Source: Neptunicella plasticusilytica
Lineage (GTDB): Bacteria; Pseudomonadota; Gammaproteobacteria; Enterobacterales; Alteromonadaceae
Direction of reading: 5' to 3'
Length of the DNA stretch: 64,000 bases
Assembly: GCF_047922965.1 (NCBI RefSeq)
Contig: NZ_CP150481.1
Coordinates: 868,001 to 932,000, forward strand
The position numbers were made by a program, and so were the translations under genes. The notes under the pieces are model-generated. The model was not told where the DNA came from, ran no database searches, and saw only the letters and a list, made by a program, of their open reading frames with translations. Positions 1 to 9,752 of the stretch are shown one piece after another; within the stretch, counting starts at the first letter, position 1, and each line of letters opens with the position of its first letter.

Positions 1-2
1 AG

Positions 3-1235
3 TATTTACCCGATTTCAAATTGCATGATGCCTGGATCACTGAACACTTTATTATCAAGGATTTACTTACCCACCGCAGCGGTTTGGGTCTGGGAGCCGG
101 TGACTTGATGATTTGGCCCAAGCCGTCCAGTTTCAGTCGTCAGGAAGTGATCCATAACCTGCGTTATCTCAAGCCTGCAGGCGAATTCCGCGCCAGTTAC
201 GCCTATGATAACCTGCTGTATATTGTTGCCGGTGAACTTATTCCGGCTATTACCGGTTTGCAGTGGGAAGATTTTGTCGAGCAACGCATTATGCAACCTT
301 TGGGTATGCAACACTGTTTTGCTGGCAAAGTGGCTGCGGACAAGATGGCCGATATGGCCAAACCGCATGGTATTGTCGAAGGACAATTACAACTGATCGA
401 GCGGCCGGAGCGTGATGGCCCGGCGGTATCATCTGCCGCTGGCGGCATTAAATGCAGCCTGAACGACATGTTGATCTGGTTGCAATTGCAGCTGGATGAA
501 GGTCGTTATGCGGGTAACAAGCAATTATTCTCGGTTGAGCAGCATCAGGCCATGTGGTCATCTGAAACCATTATGCCGGTGTATAACAGTGATAAGCGCC
601 GCAATAACACCCATTTTAGTACCTATGGGCTAGGCTGGCGCCTGAATGATGTTAACGGTTATTTGCGCGTGCATCATACCGGCAGTTTGGCGGGAATGTA
701 TTCTTATGTCAGTTTTTTTCCGGAACTCGATCTGGGGATTGTTGTCATGTTAAACCAGCAGTCCAGTAACGCCCGTAGTGCCATGATGTATGCGATTATG
801 AAATCCTATTTACCCGTTGAACCGCATGATTGGATTGCGGAGTTCATTCCTCAACCTAAAAGTAGTGAAGAGGCGGCAGAGCATAGGTCGAATCAGGCAA
901 AACCTGCGTTGTATCACCTTGATAATCAACACAAACTAACGGACTATGCTGGCCGTTATCAGGATCCCTGGTTGGGTATATTCAGTATTTCTTTGCAGGA
1001 TCAAAAACTTGTTATGAGTTCTGAGCGAGTGACGCAACTGGTTGGAAAGATGTCGCCGGTGGCCGAGGACAAGTTTCTGGTGAAGTGGAATGATCGCAGT
1101 CTGGAGGCCGATGTATTTGCCATTTTTAATCGTGATGATAAAGGGCAAATCAAGCAAATGTTGCTGCTGCCGGAATCAGAGGATATTGATTTCAGTTACG
1201 ATTTTCAGGATCTGGATTTTAAAAAGTTACCTTAG
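3..1235 (+). CDS. Serine hydrolase, beta-lactamase family (5' truncated)
   Basis: The open frame runs in from the window edge (first full codon at 3), so the N-terminus, including the catalytic SxxK motif, lies outside. The visible part resembles class C beta-lactamase/D-alanyl-D-alanine carboxypeptidase-like serine hydrolases (MEROPS S12). It shows the LLTHRSGL segment near the start, a YAYDN segment at the usual YxN position, and HHTGS near nt 670 at the K/H-T-G position. The last ~100 residues (LTDYAGRYQDPW onward) look like the DUF3471-type C-terminal domain common in these proteins. The family hydrolyses peptides, esters or beta-lactams, and the substrate here cannot be told. The gamma-glutamyltransferase gene follows 48 nt downstream on the same strand, so co-transcription is possible. 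Confidence 0.85.
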   Translation, partial: YLPDFKLHDAWITEHFIIKDLLTHRSGLGLGAGDLMIWPKPSSFSRQEVIHNLRYLKPAGEFRASYAYDNLLYIVAGELIPAITGLQWEDFVEQRIMQPLGMQHCFAGKVAADKMADMAKPHGIVEGQLQLIERPERDGPAVSSAAGGIKCSLNDMLIWLQLQLDEGRYAGNKQLFSVEQHQAMWSSETIMPVYNSDKRRNNTHFSTYGLGWRLNDVNGYLRVHHTGSLAGMYSYVSFFPELDLGIVVMLNQQSSNARSAMMYAIMKSYLPVEPHDWIAEFIPQPKSSEEAAEHRSNQAKPALYHLDNQHKLTDYAGRYQDPWLGIFSISLQDQKLVMSSERVTQLVGKMSPVAEDKFLVKWNDRSLEADVFAIFNRDDKGQIKQMLLLPESEDIDFSYDFQDLDFKKLP

Positions 1236-1283
1236 GGCGATGATGAACAATCAACTCGCCCTTTCAAAAATATAGGAAGAATC

Positions 1284-2933
1284 ATGACATTGCGTATTGT
1301 GTATGTTGTCTTGGCATTGTTTGTTTGCCCCATATTATCGGCCAAAGAGCAGGCCGCGGTGGCAATGCCGGATAAATTCAGTGCCGACGTGGCCAAAAGC
1401 ATTTTACAGCAGGGCGGCAACGCCGTTGATGCTGCCATTGCCGCTCAGTTTACTCTGGCGGTCACCCTGCCTGAAGCCGGCAATATCGGCGGTGGCGGTT
1501 TTATGCTGGTATATAAAGACAACAAAGCCGATTTTATTGATTACCGTGAAAAAGCGCCTACAGCAGCTGACCGGGATATGTATCTGGACAAACATAAAAA
1601 CGTGATCCCGAATAAATCCTTGTACGGTATTTTTGCTTCAGGTGTGCCGGGAACCGTATCCGGTATGTGGCTGGCGCACCAAAAACACGGTTCGTTGCCA
1701 TGGAAAACCCTGGTACAACCGGCGGTAGATTTGGCCAAACAAGGTTTTGTGATGCCAGAACGACTGGCCGGTTATATCGATCGCTATATCAAACGCATGG
1801 ATAAAAAAGGCATCAAACTTAATTTTGCCAGCTATTTTGGTCATGCCGTAGGCGGAGAAGTGTTCAAGCAGCCGGAACTGGCCGCCACCCTCGAACGTAT
1901 TCGCGATCAGGGCTACGATGGTTTTTACAAAGGTCAGACTGCCGAGATTATTGCCGCTTTTATGCAAAAAGCCGGTGGCATTATCAATCAGCAGGATTTA
2001 GCTGCCTACCAGGCCCAGCAACGTACCCCTATTCAGTCTGACTGGCGCGAGTACCAGGTGCTAACTTCACCCCCCCCCAGCTCCGGTGGCATTGCGATCC
2101 TGCAGTGGCTAAAAATGTATCAGAACGTTAGCGCAGAATTACCTGCCATGGCACATAACAGCAGCCAATATATTCATATTCTGGCAGAAATAGGCAAGCG
2201 GGTTTTTGCCGATCGAGCCCAGTATCTTGGGGATCCGGACTTTTACGACGTGCCGGTGAAACAGTTAATTGACAAAGATTATATTGCCAAGCGGTCAGGA
2301 CAAGTTGATACCGATAAAATATCGGTATCTGAGCAGGTAAAACCCGGTTTGCATGAAAGCGAAGAAACCACCCATTTCTCCATTGTGGATCAGTATGGTA
2401 ATGCCGTGTCTAACACTACGACTATCAATCTCGGTTTTGGCAGCGGCGTAGTGGTTGAAGGTGCCGGTTTTATTCTTAACAACGAAATGGATGACTTTAG
2501 TGCCAAACCCGGTGTGGCAAATGTATTTGGTGCTATTGGCGGTAAAGCCAACGAGATCCAGCCACATAAACGTATGTTGTCATCCATGACACCTACTATT
2601 TTATTAAAAGGCGGCAAAATCTTTATGGTGACAGGCTCGCCCGGCGGCACCACTATTATGAGTTCGGTGTACCAGTCGATTCTGAATGCGGTGGTCTATA
2701 ACATGAATGCCGAACAAGCTGTCAATAGCCCCCGTTTCCATCATCAACTGTGGCCCAAAGACGTGATCCGTTATCATGACGGATTAAAGCCACAAGTAGA
2801 AAGTGAACTTAAGGATATGGGATACAAACTGGATAACCGTCATTTTGGCGACCTACAGACGATTATTAATCGCGATGGCAAGCTCGATGCGGCATCCGAA
2901 CGCAGCGGTCGCGGACAGTCCTACGTTTTCTAG
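1284..2933 (+). CDS. ggt: Gamma-glutamyltransferase precursor
   Basis: A 549-residue protein of the Ntn-hydrolase gamma-glutamyltranspeptidase family, which transfers or hydrolyses the gamma-glutamyl group of glutathione in the periplasm. It starts with a signal peptide (hydrophobic run ending PILSAKEQ). Diagnostic segments are GGNAVDAAIA near residue 45, the autocleavage/nucleophile segment TTHFS with Thr362 as expected first residue of the small subunit, NNEMDDFS, and GSPGGTTI. The length fits the family (about 550-580). It follows the serine hydrolase by 48 nt and is followed by a strong hairpin terminator. Confidence 0.95.
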   Translation: MTLRIVYVVLALFVCPILSAKEQAAVAMPDKFSADVAKSILQQGGNAVDAAIAAQFTLAVTLPEAGNIGGGGFMLVYKDNKADFIDYREKAPTAADRDMYLDKHKNVIPNKSLYGIFASGVPGTVSGMWLAHQKHGSLPWKTLVQPAVDLAKQGFVMPERLAGYIDRYIKRMDKKGIKLNFASYFGHAVGGEVFKQPELAATLERIRDQGYDGFYKGQTAEIIAAFMQKAGGIINQQDLAAYQAQQRTPIQSDWREYQVLTSPPPSSGGIAILQWLKMYQNVSAELPAMAHNSSQYIHILAEIGKRVFADRAQYLGDPDFYDVPVKQLIDKDYIAKRSGQVDTDKISVSEQVKPGLHESEETTHFSIVDQYGNAVSNTTTINLGFGSGVVVEGAGFILNNEMDDFSAKPGVANVFGAIGGKANEIQPHKRMLSSMTPTILLKGGKIFMVTGSPGGTTIMSSVYQSILNAVVYNMNAEQAVNSPRFHHQLWPKDVIRYHDGLKPQVESELKDMGYKLDNRHFGDLQTIINRDGKLDAASERSGRGQSYVF

Positions 2934-2964
2934 TTGCCAGGGTCCCAAGCAAACCAGTTTAAAG

Positions 2965-2987
2965 CGCCCGGCAATGCCGGGCGTTTT
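2965..2987 (+). terminator. Intrinsic terminator after ggt
   Basis: An 8-bp perfect GC stem (CGCCCGGC, loop AAT, GCCGGGCG) is followed by TTTTG. It lies 32 nt past the ggt stop and before the convergent hydrolase gene. Confidence 0.85.
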
Positions 2988-3010
2988 GTTTGCAGCCTGT
3001 TTGAAGATGG

Positions 3011-3934
3011 TTATTTCGTGCGTTGAACAAATTCAAAAACAGACTGGATAAATGGGTCGCTATTTTCATAGTACAACAGATGTCCACCATCTATCTGCTT
3101 GATTTGCATATGACTAAAATGAAACGATTGATAATGTTGTTCGCCCACTGAATGATCCTGCATGCCGCTTATCACTAATGTCGGAACCTCAATTTGAGCA
3201 GTGATGGTGGTATAATCCTGCCAGTAGTCATCAATCTGAAAAGCGTGTTTGGAAAAATCATAATCACTGGGACTTTTTTCATCTATCGCATTAACCAGCT
3301 CAACACTGCTTTGTTGACCGGACAGCACTTTGTAGGATAAGCCTTTGTCAGATAACGCTTTTCTGGCCTGCATAAAAGTAGACATCACTGAATCAGGCCG
3401 ATTGTCCGATGGTTTAAAGTCAGTGCCCAATAGTTGGTTAACATAATCAATCTGATTGTTGAGAGAGTAGGTCAGATTTAAGGTGGAATTGGCCAGAATC
3501 AAGCCCTTAATATGTTCAGGGAAGTGTTGTGCGTAGTTGACCGCTAATATGCCGCCAAATGAATGTGACATCAGATAGATATCGCTGGCATGGTAGTGCT
3601 GACGAATTAACTCGATATCCTTGACCATTCTGTCCAGCGAATAATCACCACTTTTGGATTTTGCTGAACGACCGCTGCCTCTCTGGTCGTAATAAATCAT
3701 CGTTAGCTGGTCTTCCAGGCGGTTGCCTTTTAGTTGTTCAAACGATTGGCTCCAGGCGCCGGGACCACCATGGATGAAAATACACACCGGCCCCTGACCG
3801 GATTTTTTAACAAATAATTCTGTGCCGTCATCGGTTACTAAAAAATTGTCTTGTACTGTTTGCTCCTCAGCTGACAGATTAAAACAACATAAGGCAAGCA
3901 GCAGCAGGGTTGTTATTTTGTTCATCAAGACCAC
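3011..3934 (-). CDS. Secreted alpha/beta hydrolase, proline iminopeptidase-like (S33)
   Basis: 307 residues. An N-terminal signal peptide (MNKITTLLLLALCCFNLSAEE) is followed by an alpha/beta hydrolase fold. The oxyanion-hole motif HGGPGA (residues 55-60), YYDQRGSGRS and nucleophile elbow SHSFGG (Ser125) are typical of prolyl aminopeptidases and related S33 enzymes, and GGHLL near the C-terminus supplies the expected His. Met4 is a possible alternative start, since MNKIT begins a cleaner signal peptide. Function beyond hydrolysis of small peptides or esters is inferred. It converges on ggt and does not appear to share an operon with its neighbours. Confidence 0.85.
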   Translation of the reverse strand: MVLMNKITTLLLLALCCFNLSAEEQTVQDNFLVTDDGTELFVKKSGQGPVCIFIHGGPGAWSQSFEQLKGNRLEDQLTMIYYDQRGSGRSAKSKSGDYSLDRMVKDIELIRQHYHASDIYLMSHSFGGILAVNYAQHFPEHIKGLILANSTLNLTYSLNNQIDYVNQLLGTDFKPSDNRPDSVMSTFMQARKALSDKGLSYKVLSGQQSSVELVNAIDEKSPSDYDFSKHAFQIDDYWQDYTTITAQIEVPTLVISGMQDHSVGEQHYQSFHFSHMQIKQIDGGHLLYYENSDPFIQSVFEFVQRTK

Positions 3935-4035
3935 CTTATTATGGATAGATAATTCCTTTATCTATCATCCAGTTAGCCAAGATATATTGCAATCCCATGA
4001 TGTATGGTCAAGTGTAACAAAAGGTGAAAAACCGC

Positions 4036-5034
4036 CTAGCTTGCCTTCTTAAGTTTGTTTTGCTGTGCCTGAGCCATACAGCGCTTGTTTTTACATAAAA
4101 ACTGCTCCATAACCTGGTTATGGCGGATCGCGTCTTCGGCGACAATATTCTTGATATGTTTACGTAGCCAGATTAAACCGCCATCTCTGTCCTGACGTTT
4201 ATGCCAGAGGCTGGATAATTGTGCCATCTGTAACTCCAAGGGGGCGCGGGTGGCGGATAACTCGCCATTTATAATGGCTCGCTCTACAGTGGCAGTGGGA
4301 ACCACGGCAATAAGGTTGCTGTTTTTTAATAACGGCACCACAGCAGAGAAATGATTAACAGTACAGGCGATTCGACGGCTCAGTCCTTGTTGTAATAAGG
4401 CAGTATCTGTCATACCAGTGGGATCACCAGAAAGTGATACCAATAAATGGTCGGCGGCGGCGAACTCTTCGACACTAAGGTTGGCTTTAGCCAGTTCGTG
4501 ACCCGGACGCATGGCACAAACGTAGCAAGGAGTTAGCAAATGCTCACTACGTATAACACTTGGCGCGTTTGAAATAGCGCCAACCACCATATCTACCCGG
4601 GCATCATCGAGTAATTGCTCGGCATTGGTTAGCGTATAGGGAATAGCATGAATATCGATTCCTGGCGCTTCTCGTTCAATAACTTGACGCAAAGGTGCCC
4701 ACAACATATCGACAAAGATATCAGCCATGGATATACGGAAAGATCGCTTGGCAGTGGCAGGATCAAATTCGCGAGGATCGACAGCATCGGCCAATTGACC
4801 TAAAGGATGTTTTACCTGATTCCATAAATTTTGCGCATAAACGGTGGGTTGGATGTTGCGACCGTCTTTAACAAAAAGTTCATCTTTCCAAACCGCTCGC
4901 ATTCGGCTTACAGCGTTTGAAACAGCCGGTTGAGTCATGGCTAGCCGATCGGCTGCCCGAGTTATGGATCGCTCTGTCATTACGGCATCGAACACCATCA
5001 ATAGATTCAGTTCTTGTGGTCTCATCTTTATCAC
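4036..5034 (-). CDS. LysR-family transcriptional regulator
   Basis: 332 residues. The N-terminal winged helix-turn-helix (about residues 5-65: LNLLMVFDAVMTERSITRAA, then TQPAVSNAVSRMR) is followed by a LysR substrate-binding domain. The long N-terminal pattern with LFVKDGRNIQPT resembles the NodD/LeuO/SyrM-like branch. It is divergent from an RND efflux operon across a 133-bp intergenic region with a good palindromic site, so local control of the pump plus autoregulation is the simplest reading. Confidence 0.92.
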   Translation of the reverse strand: MIKMRPQELNLLMVFDAVMTERSITRAADRLAMTQPAVSNAVSRMRAVWKDELFVKDGRNIQPTVYAQNLWNQVKHPLGQLADAVDPREFDPATAKRSFRISMADIFVDMLWAPLRQVIEREAPGIDIHAIPYTLTNAEQLLDDARVDMVVGAISNAPSVIRSEHLLTPCYVCAMRPGHELAKANLSVEEFAAADHLLVSLSGDPTGMTDTALLQQGLSRRIACTVNHFSAVVPLLKNSNLIAVVPTATVERAIINGELSATRAPLELQMAQLSSLWHKRQDRDGGLIWLRKHIKNIVAEDAIRHNQVMEQFLCKNKRCMAQAQQNKLKKAS

Positions 5035-5057
5035 CTGTGTTTGAATGATGATTTATT

Positions 5058-5080
5058 ATACATCACTTTGTGTGATGTAT
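5058..5080. promoter_or_regulatory. Palindromic LysR-type operator candidate
   Basis: Two perfect 9-bp arms, ATACATCAC and GTGATGTAT, are separated by TTTGT between the divergent lysR gene and efflux operon. It includes the T-N11-A core typical of LysR boxes. Binding by the adjacent regulator is inferred. Confidence 0.65.
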
Positions 5081-5167
5081 TCTATATGAATATATAATTA
5101 TTTTTATTGCATTAGGGCGGCCATACTGCACTCCGTCGAAAACATTTTGGTTGAGGAGCTAAAAGTT

Positions 5168-6439
5168 ATGAAAACCCCTTTGATTGTAAAATCGTTATTG
5201 TTCGTCAGCCTGGTAAGTTTGTTAAGTGCCTGTGGAACAGCGGAGTCGGAACAGCAACCTAATATTCCTGCTCCACAAGTAAGCGTGGCGACTGTGGTTA
5301 ATGAACGTCTGACCGAGTGGGATGAATTTACTGGCCGTATTCAGGCGCCGCAAACCGTGGAGTTGCGTCCCAGAGTATCGGGTTATGTAGATATCGTGGC
5401 ATTTAAAGAAGGCAGTATGGTAAATGCCGGTGATACCTTGTTTTTAATTGAAAATCGTCAGTTCAAAGCGGAAGTCAAAAGGTTAAAAGCCGATTTACTT
5501 TATGCACAGAGCCAACAGGATTTAGCTGAGCGTGAGCATAAACGCGCTGTTGAATTGTCGGCTAAGCAAGCTATTTCAGCTGAACTACTGGATAGTCGTC
5601 TGGCGAATGTGCAGCAAGCTAAAGCTAAAGTCGAGTCTGTCGGTGCGGCGCTGGATTTGGCCAAACTGAATCTGGGTTATACCCGGGTTGAGGCGCCTAT
5701 AGCTGGTCGTGTTTCTAACGCTTTGATCACTAAAGGTAATTATGTGACCGCCGGTGAAAGTGTATTAACCAGCATAGTGTCAACTCAAAAAGTGTATGCC
5801 TATTTTGATGCAGATGAACAAACTTATCTGAAATACACCAAATTGGCTCAGCAGGGCGAGCGTCCCAGTTCCAGAAGTAACCCCAGCCCGGTGATGATGG
5901 CGTTGGCTAACGATGCCGAATTCCGTTATACGGGACAGCTGGATTTTCTGGACAACAGTGTCAATGCCAGCACCGGCACTATTCGTGGCCGCGCGATTTT
6001 TGATAACCAGGACGGTAGTCTGATCCCGGGCCTGTTTGCCCGTCTGAAGTTGGTAGGTAGCGCCAGCTACAACGGTATCCTGATTGATGACAAGGCCATT
6101 GGCACGGATTTGAACAACAAATTTGTCCTGGTGCTGGATGACAGCAATACCTTGCAATATCGGGCTGTGGAACTGGGCGAGAAGTTACATGGATTACGCA
6201 TTATCAAGTCAGGTTTATCCGCCGGTGAAAAAATAGTGGTAAATGGATTACAGCGGGTCAGACCTGGCGCTACCGTTACACCGCAAGACGTGGATATGGT
6301 CGCAGAGCAAACCATAAACAGGATCCACTCGCTACAGCAACGTATTGATGCCGCTCAACAAATGGCCGAGCAACAAGCAGATGAAACCGCCAGTGTTGCG
6401 GTGGAACGTCTAGTCGGCAATACGGTTGTAGGAGGCTAA
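5168..6439 (+). CDS. RND efflux periplasmic adaptor lipoprotein (MexA/AcrA-like)
   Basis: 423 residues from the ATG at 5168, preceded by GAGGAG at 5153-5158. A longer frame starts at 5147, but this start gives a clean lipoprotein signal (hydrophobic run ending LLSACGTAE, lipobox LSAC). The body follows the membrane fusion protein order: biotinyl-lipoyl-like halves (VELRPRVSGYVDIVAFKEGS and GYTRVEAPIAGRVS), an alpha-helical hairpin between them, then beta-barrel and membrane-proximal domains. It joins an inner-membrane RND pump to an outer-membrane channel. The RND gene starts 3 nt after its stop. Confidence 0.93.
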   Translation: MKTPLIVKSLLFVSLVSLLSACGTAESEQQPNIPAPQVSVATVVNERLTEWDEFTGRIQAPQTVELRPRVSGYVDIVAFKEGSMVNAGDTLFLIENRQFKAEVKRLKADLLYAQSQQDLAEREHKRAVELSAKQAISAELLDSRLANVQQAKAKVESVGAALDLAKLNLGYTRVEAPIAGRVSNALITKGNYVTAGESVLTSIVSTQKVYAYFDADEQTYLKYTKLAQQGERPSSRSNPSPVMMALANDAEFRYTGQLDFLDNSVNASTGTIRGRAIFDNQDGSLIPGLFARLKLVGSASYNGILIDDKAIGTDLNNKFVLVLDDSNTLQYRAVELGEKLHGLRIIKSGLSAGEKIVVNGLQRVRPGATVTPQDVDMVAEQTINRIHSLQQRIDAAQQMAEQQADETASVAVERLVGNTVVGG

Positions 6440-6441
6440 TA

Positions 6442-9400
6442 ATGAAATTCTCCCAGTTTTTTATTCACCGACCGATATTCGCCGGTGTGATATCGCTGAT
6501 TATCTTTATCGCCGGTGCGATTGCCATGTGGCAATTGCCTATTACCGAATACCCTGAAGTGGTACCCCCTACGGTGGTGGTTAACGCCACTTATCCCGGT
6601 GCCAACCCTAAAGTCATTGCTGAAACGGTGGCTACGCCGCTGGAACAGGCTATTAAAGGCACCGAAGACATGCTGTATATGTCTTCGCAGGCAACTTCAG
6701 ATGGACGCATGACGCTGACCATTACCTTTGCTATCGGTACCGATGTTGACAAGGCCCAGACCCTGGTGCAAAACCGGGTGAACCGTGCATTGCCGCGTTT
6801 GCCGCAAGAGGTACAACAGCTTGGTGTGGTAACCCAGAAATCGTCGCCGGACCTGACCATGGTGGTGCATTTGACCTCACCCAATGATCAGTACGATATG
6901 TTGTATTTATCCAATTACGCCAACTTGTACGTTAAAGATGAGCTGGCCGGGTTAAACGGTGTCGGTGAAGTCCGTTTATTTGGGGCTGGTGAATACAGTA
7001 TGCGGGTGTGGCTGGATCCGGACAAAGTTGCCGCTCTAGGGCTCAGTGCCACTGACGTGGTGGCAGCTATTCAGGAACAAAACAAGCAGGCTGCCGCGGG
7101 AAGTTTAGGCTCGCAACCGACCGGTGACAGTGAGTTCCAGTTGCTGATCAATATTAAAGGCCGGTTAAGCAGCGAGGAAGAATTCAGTAATATCGTGATT
7201 AAAGTCGGTGAGCAGGGACAAATTACCCATCTTAAGGACATTGCCGAGGTGAAAATGGGCGCGGATTATTACGCCTTGCGTTCCTTGCTGAATAACAAGT
7301 CAGCGGTGGCGATTCCCATCTTTCAGCGTCCCGGCTCCAATGCCATCCAGATTTCGGATGACGTACGGGCTAAAATGGCCGAGTTGAAACAGTATTTTCC
7401 TGCCGGAGTGGACTATTCGATTGTTTACGACCCCACGGTGTTTGTGCGCGGCTCTATTGAGGCCGTGGTAAAAACGCTGTTTGAAGCGTTACTGCTGGTG
7501 GTATTTGTGGTGGTACTGTTTTTACAGACTTGGCGTGCGTCGATTATTCCATTGGTGGCAGTGCCGGTATCGCTGGTAGGTACCTTCGCTATCATGCATT
7601 TGTTGGGCTTTTCACTTAATGCCCTCTCCCTGTTTGGGCTGGTGCTGGCGATTGGTATCGTGGTGGATGACGCCATCGTGGTGGTCGAAAACGTCGAGCG
7701 AAATATCAGTGAAGGATTAAAACCTGTTGAAGCCACCAAAAAAGCCATGGGTGAGGTGACCGGGCCCATTATCGCCACTACTCTGGTGTTAGGGGCGGTA
7801 TTTATTCCGACAGCCTTTATGTCGGGATTGACCGGCCAGTTTTATAGCCAGTTTGCGCTGACGATCACCATATCAACGGTTATCTCGATGATTAACTCAT
7901 TGACATTGAGTCCGGCGCTGGCGGCGGTTCTGTTAAAAGATCATGCCGCACCTAAAGATGGTTTGTCCCGCTTGATTGATAAATTGTTAGGTGGCTGGTT
8001 ATTTAACCCCTTTAATCGCCTGTTTGCCCGAGGTGGTAAAGCCTATGCTTTTGGTGTAAAAAAAATTATCCGTTCGGGCGGTATTGTGTTGATGTTGTAC
8101 GCCGGATTGCTGGCCTTAACTTACGGCCAGTTTGTGTCGACTCCCACCGGCTATGTGCCAGGGCAGGACAAACAATATCTGGTGTCCTTTGCACAACTGC
8201 CCGATGCCGCCTCCCTGGATCGCTCAGAACAGGTGATCCGTGAAATGTCACGCATTGCGCTGGAGCATCCGGGGGTTGAATCCGCTGTAGCATTTCCCGG
8301 CTTAAGTATTAACGGTTTTACCAACAGCCCGAATAGCGGCATTGTGTTTGTGACCTTAAAGCCTTTTGCCGAACGTAAGTCTGCTGAATTGTCGGCCAAT
8401 GCCATTGCCGGCAGTCTGGGGCAACAGTTCGGTAGTATTCAGGATGCTTTTGTGGCCATTTTCCCGCCTCCTCCTGTACAAGGCATGGGAACCATTGGTG
8501 GTTTCAAGTTGCAAATTCAGGATCGCGGCAATATGGGCTACGAGGAACTGTATAAAGTGACTCAGCAAGTGATCCAGAAAGCCTGGGCAACGCCAGAACT
8601 GGCCGGCATTTTCTCTGGCTATCAGGTGAATGTGCCGCAACTGACGGTCGAAATTGATCGGGAAAAAGCCAAGGCGCAAGGTGTGGCAATCAACGATATT
8701 TTCTCCACCATGCAAATCTATCTGGGGTCGTTGTATGTCAACGATTTCAACCAGTTTGGACGTAACTACAAGGTCAATATTCAGGCCAAGGATACCTTCA
8801 GACAGGAGCCGGAGCAGATTGGCCAGATGAAAGTACGCAATAACCGTGGCGACATGATCCCGCTGGGCTCGTTTGTGAAAGTCAGTCATTCGGCCGGACC
8901 GGATCGGGTGATGCACTATAACGGCTATACCACGGCTGAAATTAACGGTGCCGCGGCACCCGGTTTCAGCTCCGGTGAGGCGCAAGCGGCCATCGAGAAA
9001 ATACTGGACGAGACGTTACCGATTGGAATGAGCTATGAATGGACTGATTTAACCTATCAGCAAATTCTGGCCGGTAATACTGCGTTTCTGGTCTTCCCGC
9101 TGGTCGTCATTCTGGTCTTTCTGGTATTGGCCGCGCAGTATGAAAGTATCAGTTTACCCCTGGCGATTATCCTGATTGTACCTATGACCTTGTTGTCTGC
9201 GATGACCGGGGTGATATTAACCAATGGCGACAACAATATTTTCACCCAGATAGGTTTGATTGTACTGGTGGGACTGGCGACCAAAAATGCCATTCTGATT
9301 GTCGAGTTTGCCAAGGAAAAAGAAGATCAGGGCCTGACGTTGATGGAAGCGATTATGGAAGCTACCCGCTTGCGTTTACGCCCCATTTTGATGACCTCTT

Positions 9401-9624
9401 TTGCCTTTATTATGGGGGTTGTCCCTATGGTACTGGCTACCGGTGCAGGCGCCGAGATGCGTCACGCCATGGGGGTGGCGGTATTTTCCGGTATGCTGGG
9501 GGTTACCTTCTTCGGGTTATTGCTGACACCGCTGTTTTATCATCTGGTCAGACGCCGGGCGGCCCGGCGTAATACCCACAAGCTAGAAAATGCTTCCCAT
9601 TCCAAACAGCAAAACGCTGCCTGA
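6442..9624 (+). CDS. RND multidrug efflux permease (HAE1, AcrB/MexB-like)
   Basis: 1060 residues, the usual HAE1 length. The N-terminus MKFSQFFIHRPIFAGVIS is characteristic. The proton-relay residues are present: Asp409-Asp410 in the TM4 segment GIVVDDAIVVVENVER, and Lys948 in the TM10 segment GLATKNAILIVEF. The two repeats of transmembrane block plus large periplasmic loop are complete. RBS GGAGG at 6431-6435 precedes the ATG. No TolC/OprM-type channel is encoded nearby, so the trimeric pump presumably uses one encoded elsewhere. It forms an operon with the adaptor, likely under the divergent LysR. The substrate cannot be told from sequence. Confidence 0.95.
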   Translation: MKFSQFFIHRPIFAGVISLIIFIAGAIAMWQLPITEYPEVVPPTVVVNATYPGANPKVIAETVATPLEQAIKGTEDMLYMSSQATSDGRMTLTITFAIGTDVDKAQTLVQNRVNRALPRLPQEVQQLGVVTQKSSPDLTMVVHLTSPNDQYDMLYLSNYANLYVKDELAGLNGVGEVRLFGAGEYSMRVWLDPDKVAALGLSATDVVAAIQEQNKQAAAGSLGSQPTGDSEFQLLINIKGRLSSEEEFSNIVIKVGEQGQITHLKDIAEVKMGADYYALRSLLNNKSAVAIPIFQRPGSNAIQISDDVRAKMAELKQYFPAGVDYSIVYDPTVFVRGSIEAVVKTLFEALLLVVFVVVLFLQTWRASIIPLVAVPVSLVGTFAIMHLLGFSLNALSLFGLVLAIGIVVDDAIVVVENVERNISEGLKPVEATKKAMGEVTGPIIATTLVLGAVFIPTAFMSGLTGQFYSQFALTITISTVISMINSLTLSPALAAVLLKDHAAPKDGLSRLIDKLLGGWLFNPFNRLFARGGKAYAFGVKKIIRSGGIVLMLYAGLLALTYGQFVSTPTGYVPGQDKQYLVSFAQLPDAASLDRSEQVIREMSRIALEHPGVESAVAFPGLSINGFTNSPNSGIVFVTLKPFAERKSAELSANAIAGSLGQQFGSIQDAFVAIFPPPPVQGMGTIGGFKLQIQDRGNMGYEELYKVTQQVIQKAWATPELAGIFSGYQVNVPQLTVEIDREKAKAQGVAINDIFSTMQIYLGSLYVNDFNQFGRNYKVNIQAKDTFRQEPEQIGQMKVRNNRGDMIPLGSFVKVSHSAGPDRVMHYNGYTTAEINGAAAPGFSSGEAQAAIEKILDETLPIGMSYEWTDLTYQQILAGNTAFLVFPLVVILVFLVLAAQYESISLPLAIILIVPMTLLSAMTGVILTNGDNNIFTQIGLIVLVGLATKNAILIVEFAKEKEDQGLTLMEAIMEATRLRLRPILMTSFAFIMGVVPMVLATGAGAEMRHAMGVAVFSGMLGVTFFGLLLTPLFYHLVRRRAARRNTHKLENASHSKQQNAA

Positions 9625-9632
9625 GCTAGCGT

Positions 9633-9683
9633 AGTATCTGCGACGGTGACCACTCCAAATTAAGCCGTTGCAGATACTTCTTT
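9633..9683 (+). terminator. Hairpin after RND operon, probable terminator
   Basis: AGTATCTGCGACGG (9633-9646) pairs with CCGTTGCAGATACT (9665-9678) apart from one mismatch, and is followed by a short T-rich run. A second hairpin, CCACAAAC/GTTTGTGG, lies at 9700-9731. Both sit between convergent genes. Confidence 0.5.
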
Positions 9684-9752
9684 AGAGGCACTTGTCTATC
9701 CACAAACGCCGCTCCTTAATCTGGTTTGTGGTGCTGGCAAGCTGCCTCGTTT

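Noticed and set aside
8356..8985. Long minus-strand frame (209 codons) opposite the RND permease
   Set aside because: It is a shadow of the strongly supported permease reading frame and has no motif or ribosome site.
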